From contig NZ_UESZ01000001.1 of NCBI RefSeq assembly GCF_900108585.1, positions 124,001-188,000 of the forward strand: DNA of 64,000 nucleotides, written 5' to 3'. This DNA is from Branchiibius hedensis (GTDB lineage: Bacteria; Actinomycetota; Actinomycetes; Actinomycetales; Dermatophilaceae). The notes under the pieces were generated by a model, which saw only the letters and a list, made by a program, of their open reading frames with translations, was not told where the DNA came from and made no database searches. Both the position numbers and the translations under genes were made by a program. Of the stretch, positions 36,717 to 45,372 are shown one piece after another. Numbering within the stretch: position 1 is the stretch's first letter; every line of letters begins with the position of its first letter.

Positions 36717-38251
36717 TGTGGTTGACAACGCTCGGTCTGATCCCGCTGGTCGGGGCCCTGATCGTCGCCTTCCTGCCGAAGAGTTCAGCGGTCTACGCAC
36801 GGCACATCGCACTGGCCTTCTCCCTGGTCACGCTGGTGTTCGGCATCGTGATGGCCACCCGCTTCGACCTGAACTCCACCGCGCAGTTCCAGCTCACCGA
36901 GACCCACTCCTGGATCCCGCAGTTCGGTGTCTCCTACGCGCTCGGCGTTGACGGGATCGCGCTCGCGCTGATCCTGATGAGCCTGGTCCTGGTGCCGGTG
37001 TCGCTGTTGGCGGCGTGGAATGACGAGCCGGAGGCCGGTCGGCGTCAGCAGGTCTACTTCGCCCTGCTCCTGGTGCTCGAGACGTTCATGATCGGCGTCT
37101 TCGCCGCGACCGACGTCTTCTTGTTCTACGTCTTCTTCGAGGCGATGCTGATCCCGGTCTACTTCCTGATCGGAACGTTCGGCGGTGCGCGCCGGCAGTA
37201 CGCCGCGGTGAAGTTCCTGCTGTTCTCGCTGCTGGGTGGCCTGATCATGCTGATCGCGGTCATCGCGCTGTACCAGCAGGGACCCGGCGGTGACGACGGC
37301 TTCCTGATCAGCAAGCTGACCGGGTTGCACATGTCGACCAGCACCGAGCGGCTGATCTTCCTTGGCTTCTTCCTCGCCTTCGCGATCAAGGCGCCGATGT
37401 GGCCGGTGCACACCTGGCTACCCGATGCCGCCGCCGAGTCGCGGCCGGCGGTGGCGGTCCTGCTCGTGGGTGTGCTGGACAAGGTCGGCACCTTCGGAAT
37501 GATCCGGTTCTGCCTGCAGCTGTTCCCCGAGGCCAGCAAGTGGGCGACACCGGTGGTGATCGTGCTGGCGTTGATATCGATCATCTACGGGGCTCTGGTC
37601 GCGATCGGCCAGACCGACATGATGCGCCTGATCGCCTACACCTCGGTCAGTCACTTCGGGTTCATCGTGCTGGGCATCTTCGCGCTCACCTCGACCTCCC
37701 AGGCCGGGGCGAACCTCTACATGGTCAACCACGGCTTCACGACCGCAGCCCTGTTCCTGTTCGCCGGGTTCCTGATCGTGCGCCGCGGCAGCAAGAACAT
37801 CGCCGACTACGGCGGTTGGCAGCGGGTGACCCCGGTCCTGGCCGGCGTGTTCCTGATCGCCGGTCTGTCGGGTCTGTCGCTGCCCGGGTTGAACTCCTTC
37901 ATCTCCGAGTTCCTGGTGATGATGGGCACCTTCAGCCGGTACAAGTGGGCCGGTGCCATCGCCGCCCTCGGCGTGATCCTCGCGGCGATCTACGTGTTGT
38001 GGCTCTACAAGCGGGTGATGACCGGGCCGAAGCCGGAAGGGCTGGCCACAGCGGATGGCGGCACCGTTGCGGACCTGTCGGTGCGCGAGAAGGTGGTGGC
38101 CGGCGTACTCATCGCGTTCATGGTCGCGCTCGGGTTCTATCCCAAGCCGGCGTTGGATCTGTTGAATCCGGCGGTCAAACAGACGTTGCAGTACACGCAT
38201 TCGACCGACCCGGTTCCCGCGGTCCAGGTCGCTGAGGGGAGCGGCAAGTGA
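36716..38251 (+). CDS. nuoM: NADH-quinone oxidoreductase subunit M
   Basis: A 511-residue antiporter-like proton pump. YVFFEAMLIPVYFLIGTFGG at about residues 139-158 holds the conserved Glu, and FAIKAPMWPVHTWLPDAAAE at about 222-241 holds the lysine helix. About 14 hydrophobic helices are visible. ATG at 36716 lies in the nuoL stop (TGATG); the frame is open further upstream inside nuoL, but only this start fits the family. The stop overlaps the nuoN GTG. Confidence 0.95.
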   Translation: MWLTTLGLIPLVGALIVAFLPKSSAVYARHIALAFSLVTLVFGIVMATRFDLNSTAQFQLTETHSWIPQFGVSYALGVDGIALALILMSLVLVPVSLLAAWNDEPEAGRRQQVYFALLLVLETFMIGVFAATDVFLFYVFFEAMLIPVYFLIGTFGGARRQYAAVKFLLFSLLGGLIMLIAVIALYQQGPGGDDGFLISKLTGLHMSTSTERLIFLGFFLAFAIKAPMWPVHTWLPDAAAESRPAVAVLLVGVLDKVGTFGMIRFCLQLFPEASKWATPVVIVLALISIIYGALVAIGQTDMMRLIAYTSVSHFGFIVLGIFALTSTSQAGANLYMVNHGFTTAALFLFAGFLIVRRGSKNIADYGGWQRVTPVLAGVFLIAGLSGLSLPGLNSFISEFLVMMGTFSRYKWAGAIAALGVILAAIYVLWLYKRVMTGPKPEGLATADGGTVADLSVREKVVAGVLIAFMVALGFYPKPALDLLNPAVKQTLQYTHSTDPVPAVQVAEGSGK

Positions 38252-39786
38252 GCGACACCTTCACCCAGGCGAGTTTCATGTACTCGGCCATCAGTCCGAT
38301 GTTGGTGATCTTCGCCGCGGGCATCATCGGTGTCCTGATCGAGGCCTTCGCGCCCCGTCAGGTGCGGTACGTCGCGCAGTTGGCCCTGACTCTCATCGCC
38401 CTGGTCGTCTCGTTCCTGACCCTGGTCCTGTGGGCCAGGCACCACCAGGGTCTGACGGCCGGGAATGCAGTCGCCATCGACGGGGTGACCCTGATGCTGC
38501 AGGGCACCGTGCTCACCCTGGCGTTCATCGCGGTCCTGGCGATGGCCGAGCGCTTCGGCGGCTCCCAAGCGGACGCCTTCACCCAATCCGGTGCGTCAAC
38601 GCCCGGTTCGGTGCTGGAAGCCGACGCCGTACGGCTGGGCGCCACCACCACCGAGATCTTCCCGCTGACCCTCTTCGCGGTCGCCGGCATGATGCTCTTC
38701 CCGGCGTCGAACAACCTGATCGCGATGTTCATCGCCCTGGAGATCCTGTCGCTGCCGTTGTACATCCTCACCGGCCTGGCCCGGCGGCGCCGGTTGCTGT
38801 CGCAGGAGGCGTCGCTGAAGTACTTCCTGCTCGGCGCGTTCTCCTCGGCGTTCTTCCTGTTCGGCAGCGCACTGGTCTTCGGTGCCACCAAGACGCTGAA
38901 CCTGTCCGGGATCGCCGATGCGGTGCCGGCGGTCGCGGGTCTGGACAACCTGTTGGTCCCCGGACTGATGCTGATCGCGGTCGGCCTGCTCTTCAAGGTC
39001 GCCGCCGTGCCGTTCCACTCCTGGACCCCGGATGTGTACCAAGGGGCTCCGACACCGGTGACCGGCTTCATGGCGGCATGCACCAAGGTCGCCGCGTTCG
39101 GCGCGGTGTTGCGCGTGTTCTACGTCGGCTTCGACGGACTGAAGTGGAACTGGCAGCCGATCCTGGCGATCATCGCGGTCCTGACCATGGTGGTCGGAGC
39201 GGTCCTGACCGTGACCCAGACCGACATGAAGCGACTGCTGGCCTACTCCTCGATCACGCACGCCGGCTTCCTGCTGGTGGGTGTCGTGGCGTTGGACCGG
39301 GCCGCCGTCTCCGGGACGTTGTTCTACCTGATCGCCTACGGGTTCACCACGATCGCGGCGTTCGCGATCATCGCGATGGTCCGCTCCGGCGGGTCCGAGG
39401 CAACGCACCTGTCGCAGTGGGCGGGCCTCGGCAAGCAGCACCCGGTGGTTGCCGGTGTCTACTCCTTCCTGATGCTCGCGTTCACCGGTATCCCGCTGAC
39501 CTCCGGATTCACCAGCAAGTTCGCGGTGTTCTCGGCAGCCGTCGGCAACGGCGGCGCGTGGTTGGCGGTCATCGGTGTCCTGGCCTCGGCGGTCACGGCC
39601 TTCGTCTACGTTCGCGTGATCGTGCTGATGTACTTCTCCGAACCGACCGGTGACACCACCGTGGTCATGCCCTCGCCGTTGACCGGTGTCGCCGTCGCCG
39701 CAGGCACCTTGATCACGTTGCTGCTGGGCATCGTGCCCGCCCCGATCCTCGACCTGGCCAACCATTCGGCGCTCTTCATCCGATGA
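38248..39786 (+). CDS. nuoN: NADH-quinone oxidoreductase subunit N
   Basis: A 512-residue antiporter-like proton-pump subunit. FKVAAVPFHSWTPDVYQGAP at about residues 249-268 contains the conserved lysine, and ALEILSLPLYILTGL at about 165-179 the conserved glutamate. It is the last nuo gene of this operon. The stop overlaps the ATG of the polyprenyl diphosphate synthase (ATGA), so complex I and quinone side-chain synthesis are translationally linked. Confidence 0.95.
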   Translation: MSDTFTQASFMYSAISPMLVIFAAGIIGVLIEAFAPRQVRYVAQLALTLIALVVSFLTLVLWARHHQGLTAGNAVAIDGVTLMLQGTVLTLAFIAVLAMAERFGGSQADAFTQSGASTPGSVLEADAVRLGATTTEIFPLTLFAVAGMMLFPASNNLIAMFIALEILSLPLYILTGLARRRRLLSQEASLKYFLLGAFSSAFFLFGSALVFGATKTLNLSGIADAVPAVAGLDNLLVPGLMLIAVGLLFKVAAVPFHSWTPDVYQGAPTPVTGFMAACTKVAAFGAVLRVFYVGFDGLKWNWQPILAIIAVLTMVVGAVLTVTQTDMKRLLAYSSITHAGFLLVGVVALDRAAVSGTLFYLIAYGFTTIAAFAIIAMVRSGGSEATHLSQWAGLGKQHPVVAGVYSFLMLAFTGIPLTSGFTSKFAVFSAAVGNGGAWLAVIGVLASAVTAFVYVRVIVLMYFSEPTGDTTVVMPSPLTGVAVAAGTLITLLLGIVPAPILDLANHSALFIR

Positions 39787-40733
39787 GTGACCTGCAGGCG
39801 GGGCTGGCCCGGGTCGACACCCGGCTGCACGAGGTCGTCTCGCACGACGATGCGTTCATCGCGGCCGCGTCCTCGCACCTGCTGGACGCCGGTGGCAAAC
39901 GTTTCCGGCCGATGCTGACCCTGCTGGCCAGCGAGCTCGGCACCGGCATCAACGATGACGTCATCGAAGCTGCTGTGGGGGTGGAGCTGACCCACCTCGC
40001 CTCGCTCTACCACGACGACGTGATGGACGAGGCGGACGTGCGCCGCGGCGTACCGTCGGCCAACGCCACCTACGACAACGCGACGGCCATCCTGGTCGGG
40101 GACCTGCTCTTCGGCCGGGCCTCCGAGGTGATCGCCGGGCTGGGTGCCGAAGCGGTCCGGATCCAGGCCCAGACCTTCGTGCGGTTGTGCCAGGGGCAGA
40201 TCCAGGACGACCGGCAGGCGCCCGCCGGTGCAGACGCCATGAGCCACTACCTCGGGGTCCTGGCGGACAAAACCGGTTCGCTGATCTCGACCGCGGCCCG
40301 CTACGGCGCGATGTTCGGCGGGGCGCCGGACAAGACTGTCGACGTCATGATCCAGTACGGCGAGTTGATCGGCCTGATCTTCCAACTCGCCGACGACGTC
40401 CTGGACATCACCTCCCAGAGTCAGCAATCCGGGAAAGTCCCCGGTACCGATCTGCGCGAGGGTGTGCTGACCCTGCCGGTGCTCTACCTGCGGGAGTCGA
40501 CCGACCCGGCCGATGCGCGCCTGCAGGACCTGACCTCCGGTCCGATCGAGGACGAGGCGCAGGTGCAGGAAGCGCTGGGGCTGTTGCGTGCCCACCCGGC
40601 AGTTGAGCGGGCCCGGGCGCACGCTCTGCAGCTGGCCGACGACGCGGCCGGCCTGCTGGATCCGTTGCCGGACAGCGAGGCGGTCCAGACCCTGCGTCTT
40701 CTGCCGTATCAGGTGGCCGGCCGCTCCGCCTGA
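39783..40733 (+). CDS. Polyprenyl diphosphate synthase
   Basis: A 316-residue trans-prenyltransferase. The two aspartate-rich motifs are DDVMD at 78-82 and DDVLD at 204-208, and GGKRFRPML near 37-45 binds isopentenyl diphosphate. It builds the long isoprenoid chain, probably of menaquinone (hepta-, octa- or nonaprenyl). Chain length cannot be read from the sequence. It overlaps nuoN by 4 nt as the operon's fifteenth gene. Confidence 0.92.
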   Translation: MSDLQAGLARVDTRLHEVVSHDDAFIAAASSHLLDAGGKRFRPMLTLLASELGTGINDDVIEAAVGVELTHLASLYHDDVMDEADVRRGVPSANATYDNATAILVGDLLFGRASEVIAGLGAEAVRIQAQTFVRLCQGQIQDDRQAPAGADAMSHYLGVLADKTGSLISTAARYGAMFGGAPDKTVDVMIQYGELIGLIFQLADDVLDITSQSQQSGKVPGTDLREGVLTLPVLYLRESTDPADARLQDLTSGPIEDEAQVQEALGLLRAHPAVERARAHALQLADDAAGLLDPLPDSEAVQTLRLLPYQVAGRSA

Positions 40734-40811
40734 GCCGGACCTGCCGGATTCCCGTACGTCGCGTGGGCGCGTCCGCTACCGCCCTGCGCCCAGAGGCGGC
40801 ACACTTCGGCC

Positions 40812-42128
40812 ATGACCGATGACAGGGGAACGACACGGTGGCACCGGGTAGCCGGGCGGTGGCTGGAGCCCTGGTTCTCGGCGTACGCCCTGGCCGGTCT
40901 GCTGGTCAACGCCCTGGTCCCGATCCTGATCCCGGTCACGGTCGAGTCCAAGGGGCCGGTGGCCGTCGCGGTGGTCATCTCTGCGTTCTTCGTGGGGCAG
41001 TTGACGGCGCCGTTCATCGGCAGTCTCGCGGACCGCAAGAACGCCCAACGGCAGGTGTTCCTCGGCTCCTTCCCGATCATGGCGGCCGCTGCGGTCGCTT
41101 TCGGTCTGTCGCATTCGGTGGTGCTGTGGGTCCTGGCAGCGCTCGTTGCGGGCGCCGCGGCCGGAGCGGCGCAGACCACCGGCAGCGTGTTCATCGTGGA
41201 GGGCCACCCGCGCAGTGAATGGGATATGCGCATCGGTTGGTTCCGGTTGACCTTCGGGGCCGGCCAGGTGGCAGGTCTGGCGATCGGTGCGGTCTTCGCC
41301 GACCATCAGGTCAGCACCGGATGGTTCGTCGGCGCGGCCGCGATCCTGTGTGGGGTTTTCCTCGGCCGCCTGGGGTTGCCGCACCTCACCGCGGCGGGCG
41401 ACCCCGACGCGCCCACTGCGAAGGATCCGGTGCGCCGGGCGCACCCGGTGCACTCCGCGACCGCCGGGCCGGCCGCGCCCGTTCCCGCGCGGCACCATCG
41501 TGGCCATGACGAACCGGTGGTGCAGAAAGGTGAGTTGCGCCGGGAGTTGAACGGCCCGTTCGGCACCTTCTTGCTCACCTGGCTGCTGGCGATGATTGCG
41601 GTCCAGACCATCCTCAACGTGATGCCGCTGATCATGAAGCACGCGTTCGAGGTTCCGCCGTCCAAGACGGCCACCTACTACCTGGTCGGCTCGGTCGTCG
41701 GTGCGTTGCTCTACCCGGTGTGTGGCGCGTTGGCGGCGAAAATCGGTTCGGGACGGGTCCTTGCGATTGGCATGCTCATCACGCTCACCGCGTTCGTGAT
41801 GATGGCGGCCGCGTGGCTCTTCGACCTGCCCGGTGGCCACATCATCGGTCCGTGTGCGTTGATCGTGGTCGCCATCGGCTACCCGTTCGACTACGTGGGC
41901 GGCACGATGCTCGCGGCGGAACTCACACTCGATGGGCAGGGCTCGGCGATGGGGCTGTTCAACAGTGCCGTCGCTGCTGGTGCGATTGTCGGGGCCGTCG
42001 TGCCGTCGTTCTTGGCCGTTCATTTCGGCTACGGATCGTTGCCGCCGCTGGCCGCCGTCATCATGGCAGCGGCCTTCCTGGTCGGACTCAAGATTTTCCG
42101 GAGTCGTCCTTCGGCGCCTGCGCCGTGA
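40812..42128 (+). CDS. MFS transporter
   Basis: A 438-residue major facilitator. It has about 12 hydrophobic helices in two halves, split by a hydrophilic loop near residues 195-245. The loop between helices 2 and 3 reads GSLADRKNAQRQVFLG, a typical MFS signature A. It is likely a proton-driven exporter; resemblance to sugar-efflux members (MFS_1/SetA-like) is only an impression. The C-terminal coding end overlaps the PPK2 gene on the opposite strand by 41 bp. Confidence 0.82.
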   Translation: MTDDRGTTRWHRVAGRWLEPWFSAYALAGLLVNALVPILIPVTVESKGPVAVAVVISAFFVGQLTAPFIGSLADRKNAQRQVFLGSFPIMAAAAVAFGLSHSVVLWVLAALVAGAAAGAAQTTGSVFIVEGHPRSEWDMRIGWFRLTFGAGQVAGLAIGAVFADHQVSTGWFVGAAAILCGVFLGRLGLPHLTAAGDPDAPTAKDPVRRAHPVHSATAGPAAPVPARHHRGHDEPVVQKGELRRELNGPFGTFLLTWLLAMIAVQTILNVMPLIMKHAFEVPPSKTATYYLVGSVVGALLYPVCGALAAKIGSGRVLAIGMLITLTAFVMMAAAWLFDLPGGHIIGPCALIVVAIGYPFDYVGGTMLAAELTLDGQGSAMGLFNSAVAAGAIVGAVVPSFLAVHFGYGSLPPLAAVIMAAAFLVGLKIFRSRPSAPAP

Positions 42129-43014
42129 GTTCGGCCTTGATGTCGGCCAGTTTGCTCTTGGTGTCGCTGTCGACCTTGGGGTAGTGCGGATCGATCTGTT
42201 CCAATGCGGTCAGGATGACGCCGAAGGTGGACAAGTGGGAGAACCATTTGTGGTCGGCGGGAATCACGTGCCAGGGTGCCCATTGCGTCGAGGTGTGGCT
42301 CAGCATTTCCGAAAACGCCTTGGTGTAATCCGGCCAGTGCGCCCGCTCGGCCATATCGGTGGGGGATACCTTCCAGTTCTTGGCTGGGTTCTCGACCCGC
42401 TCCAGGAACCGCAACCGCTGCTCCTCTTGGGAGACATTCAGAAATAGTTTGACGATCGTGGTGCCGCTCTCGGTGAGGTAGCGCTCCCAGTCATTGATCT
42501 GTCGATACCGTTCCTGCCACAAGTGGTGCGGCCGTTTGTGGGCGGTCCGCGGCCAGAGGAACTCCGGATGCACCCGGGTCACGGTGACGTTCTCGTAGTG
42601 TGACCGGTTGAACACCGCGATCCGGCCCAGCGGCGGCACGACGAGTTGGTGGCGCCACAGGTAGTCATGCTCGCGCTCGGTCGCGCTGGGCGCCTTGAAG
42701 GAGTAGACGTCGACCCCTTCCGGATTCACCCCGGACATGACGTGTTTGATCGTGGAATCCTTACCCGCGGCGTCGATAGCCTGCAGGACGATCAGGACGG
42801 CCGACTCGGCCTCGGCGTAGAGCCGATCCTGTAGTTCGAAGAGCCGGATCTTTGCCTTCTCCAGCGCCGCTTTGCCGGTCGTCTTGGTGAAGGCAGAGTC
42901 CTTATAGCCAGGGTCGAAATCCTTGCGCAGGTCGACGCGGCTGCCCGGGGTGACCCTGGTGGCCTTCGCCAGCGCGGCGTAGTTGATCTCGTCCGACGCT
43001 TTGTGCTGGGACAT
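42088..43014 (-). CDS. ppk2: Polyphosphate kinase 2 family protein
   Basis: A 308-residue PPK2 enzyme that moves phosphate between polyphosphate and a nucleotide (ADP/AMP/GDP). The Walker A-like loop DAAGKDST is at residues 81-88. The Walker B-side lid has FNRSHYENVTVTRVHPE at about 139-155. WERYLTESGTTIVKLFLNVSQEEQ is a PPK2 signature. ATG at 43014 has GGAGG upstream, so an in-frame start 16 codons further is less likely. It is divergent from the interrupted P-type ATPase and convergent with the MFS gene. Its class (I, II or III) cannot be fixed. Confidence 0.93.
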   Translation of the reverse strand: MSQHKASDEINYAALAKATRVTPGSRVDLRKDFDPGYKDSAFTKTTGKAALEKAKIRLFELQDRLYAEAESAVLIVLQAIDAAGKDSTIKHVMSGVNPEGVDVYSFKAPSATEREHDYLWRHQLVVPPLGRIAVFNRSHYENVTVTRVHPEFLWPRTAHKRPHHLWQERYRQINDWERYLTESGTTIVKLFLNVSQEEQRLRFLERVENPAKNWKVSPTDMAERAHWPDYTKAFSEMLSHTSTQWAPWHVIPADHKWFSHLSTFGVILTALEQIDPHYPKVDSDTKSKLADIKAELTAQAPKDDSGKS

Positions 43015-43083
43015 TTGTGGGCCTCCCTGACTTCGACCTGCTGAATACGGCGACGTTTTCACGTGCCATCACCCTTATGGGTC

Positions 43084-43096
43084 TACCGTATCGGTA
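43084..43096. promoter_or_regulatory. Inverted repeat between ppk2 and the P-type ATPase
   Basis: TACCG-TAT-CGGTA, 5-bp arms with a 3-nt centre, lies 41 nt before the ATPase ATG in a 123-nt divergent promoter region. It is a possible shared operator. Inferred. Confidence 0.35.
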
Positions 43097-43137
43097 CCCC
43101 CAGAAATCCACAGTCCGGCACTATTTCGAGGAGCGCG

Positions 43138-43305
43138 ATGGCCACCCCTGTAGCTGCTGATTCGTCCGCAGCGGCGCACCCAGATCTGGAAAAGGCCTCG
43201 CTACCGGAGGTTTTCACCGATTTGGCGGTGACCGCAGATGCCGGTCTGAGCTCCGCCGAAGCGGCGACGCGACTGTGTCGACGACGCTTGAAAACGAGGC
43301 CATAG
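43138..43305 (+). pseudogene. 5' fragment of an interrupted P-type ATPase gene
   Basis: ATG at 43138 with GAGGAG upstream begins a protein whose first 46 codons (to 43275) match the N-terminus of a P3A-type plasma-membrane proton ATPase, ending GLSSAEAATRL. The next codons come from the IS21 element, and the frame stops at 43303-43305 after nine foreign residues. The rest of the ATPase resumes at 45430. Cutting out the IS and one copy of GACTG joins AATRL directly to TKYGPNGITDKEE in frame, which proves that this was one gene. Confidence 0.9.
43271..43275. repeat. Target-site duplication, left copy
   Basis: GACTG immediately left of the IS element, repeated at 45425-45429. Five bases is within the range known for IS21-family insertions. 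Confidence 0.85.
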
Positions 43306-43344
43306 CGACGGTCGAAAACGAGGCCACCCAGACAGATTGGATGG

Positions 43345-44562
43345 GTGATCTCTGTGGAGGATTGGGCTTTGATCCGGCGGCTGGTGGCGGATGGTGTTCC
43401 GCAGCGTCAGGTCGCACGAGAGTTGGGCATTGGCAGGTCGACGGTGGAGCGGGCGTTGGCCTCGGACCGGCCCCCGAAGTACGAGCGGCCAGCGGGTCCG
43501 ACATCGTTCACGCCGTTCGAGCCGGCGGTGCGGCAACTGCTGGTGAAGACACCAGACATGCCAGCGACGGTGATCGCCGAACGGGTCGGCTGGACGGGGT
43601 CGATCACCTGGTTCCGTGACAACGTGCGGCGTTTGCGACCTGAGCATCGGCCGGTTGACCCCTGCGATCGGTTGATTTGGTTGCCGGGTGACGCGGCGCA
43701 GTGCGACCTGTGGTTCCCGCCGCGGAAGATCCCGCTGGAGGACGGCAGCAGGACGTTGCTGCCGGTGATGGTGATCACTGCCGCGCATTCCCGGTTCATG
43801 GTCGGGCGGATGATCCCGACCCGCCATACCCAGGACCTGTTGCTGGGCATGTGGGAACTGCTGCAAGACCTCGGCCGGGTTCCGCGTCGGTTGATCTGGG
43901 ACAACGAGACTGGGATCGGTCGCGGGAAGCGGCATGCCGAGGGAGTCGGCGCGTTCACCGGCACCTTGGCGACCACCCTGTTGCGGTTGAAGCCCTACGA
44001 CCCTGAATCCAAGGGTGTGGTCGAACGCCGCAACCGCTACTACGAGACGTCCTTTATGCCCGGGCGGACCTTTGAGTCACCGGCTGACTTCGATGCCCAG
44101 TTCCGCGACTGGCTTGGACTGGCGAATAGCCGTGTCGTGCGGACCATCAAGGCTCGCCCGGTCGATCTGGTCGATGCCGACCGGGCCGCGATGCTGCCGC
44201 TGCCACCCGTGCCGCCAGCGGTGGGATGGGTCAACCGGGTCCGGCTGGGACGTGACTACTACGTGCGTGTCGACAGCAGCGACTACTCCGTGGAACCGAA
44301 CGTGATCGGCAGATTCGTCGACGTCCACGCCGACCTGGCCAGGGTCGAAGTCCGCCACGAGGGCCGCCTGGTCGCCGCCCACCAGCGGGTGTGGGCACGC
44401 GGGATGACGATCACCGACCCGGCCCACGTCGCGGCCGCGAAAGTCCTGCGTGAGCAGTTCCAACTACCCCGACCAGCCGCCGATCCCGACCAGGAGTTGG
44501 CACGGGACCTGGCCGAATACGACCGGGCCTTCGGCCTGATCGATGGCGAGGAGGTCGCCTGA
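43345..44562 (+). CDS. istA: IS21-family transposase IstA
   Basis: A 405-residue transposase. The N-terminal helix-turn-helix is visible in RRLVADGVPQRQVARELGIG, quoted in part, near residues 10-29. The DDE-type integrase core follows, with CDRLIWLPGDAAQCDLWF (first Asp), LIWDNETGIGRGK (second Asp) and YDPESKGVVERRNRYYETSF (the Glu). The GTG start gives the right N-terminus. It overlaps istB by TGATG. Confidence 0.93.
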   Translation: MISVEDWALIRRLVADGVPQRQVARELGIGRSTVERALASDRPPKYERPAGPTSFTPFEPAVRQLLVKTPDMPATVIAERVGWTGSITWFRDNVRRLRPEHRPVDPCDRLIWLPGDAAQCDLWFPPRKIPLEDGSRTLLPVMVITAAHSRFMVGRMIPTRHTQDLLLGMWELLQDLGRVPRRLIWDNETGIGRGKRHAEGVGAFTGTLATTLLRLKPYDPESKGVVERRNRYYETSFMPGRTFESPADFDAQFRDWLGLANSRVVRTIKARPVDLVDADRAAMLPLPPVPPAVGWVNRVRLGRDYYVRVDSSDYSVEPNVIGRFVDVHADLARVEVRHEGRLVAAHQRVWARGMTITDPAHVAAAKVLREQFQLPRPAADPDQELARDLAEYDRAFGLIDGEEVA

Positions 44563-45359
44563 TGGCCACGAAGAAGACCGAGACGACCGAGGCGCTGAAA
44601 CAGCTGACCTACCTGGCATCAGCGTTGAAGGCGCCCCGGATCACCGAAGCCGCGGCCCGGTTGGCTGATCATGCCAGGGACGCCGGCTGGACCCACGAGG
44701 AGTACCTCGCCGCAGTCCTGGATCGTGAGGTCGCCGCCCGCAACGCCTCCGGCGCCCAGCTGCGGATCCGCGCCGCCGGGTTCGGGGCGAGGAAGACGAT
44801 CGAGGAGTTCGACTGGGATGCCCAACCCGCCGTCCGGCAACAGGTCGCATCCTTGGCCTCGGGTGGATTCCTCACCGAAGCCCGCAACGTCGTGCTGCTC
44901 GGGCCACCCGGCACCGGCAAGACCCACCTGGCCACCGGACTGGGGATCGCCGCGGCCAACCACGGACACCGTGTGCTGTTCGCCACCGCAACCGAGTGGG
45001 TCACCCGCCTGACCGATGCCCACCAGGCCGGTCGACTCCCGCAAGAACTCGCCCGACTGCGCCGCTACAGCCTGATCATCGTCGACGAAGTCGGCTACCT
45101 ACCCTTCGAACAAGACGCCGCGAACCTGTTCTTCCAACTCGTGTCATCGCGCTATGAACACGCCTCGCTCATCCTCACCAGCAACCTGCCATTCAGCGGC
45201 TGGGGCGGCGTATTCGGCGACCAAGCCGTCGCCGCCGCCATGATCGACAGAGTCGTCCACCACGCCGACGTCCTCACCCTCAAAGGCGCCAGCTACCGGC
45301 TACGCAACCGCGGGATCGACACCCTGCCCAGCATCAGAACCCAAGACACGGCAAACTAG
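44562..45359 (+). CDS. istB: IS21-family helper ATPase IstB
   Basis: A 265-residue AAA+ ATPase that helps IstA choose a target. Walker A is LLGPPGTGKTHLA at about residues 110-122 and Walker B is LIIVDEVGYLPFEQ at about 171-184. The sensor region reads LILTSNLPFSGWGGVFGDQ. Full length, with no frameshift. ATG overlaps the istA stop. Confidence 0.95.
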   Translation: MATKKTETTEALKQLTYLASALKAPRITEAAARLADHARDAGWTHEEYLAAVLDREVAARNASGAQLRIRAAGFGARKTIEEFDWDAQPAVRQQVASLASGGFLTEARNVVLLGPPGTGKTHLATGLGIAAANHGHRVLFATATEWVTRLTDAHQAGRLPQELARLRRYSLIIVDEVGYLPFEQDAANLFFQLVSSRYEHASLILTSNLPFSGWGGVFGDQAVAAAMIDRVVHHADVLTLKGASYRLRNRGIDTLPSIRTQDTAN

Positions 45360-45372
45360 ACAACACGAACCG

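Noticed and set aside
34305-36812. 835-codon open frame on the minus strand
   Set aside because: It is antisense to nuoJ-nuoL, composed of Gln/Arg/His/Asp-rich low-complexity sequence, and exists only because of the GC-rich third positions of the real genes.
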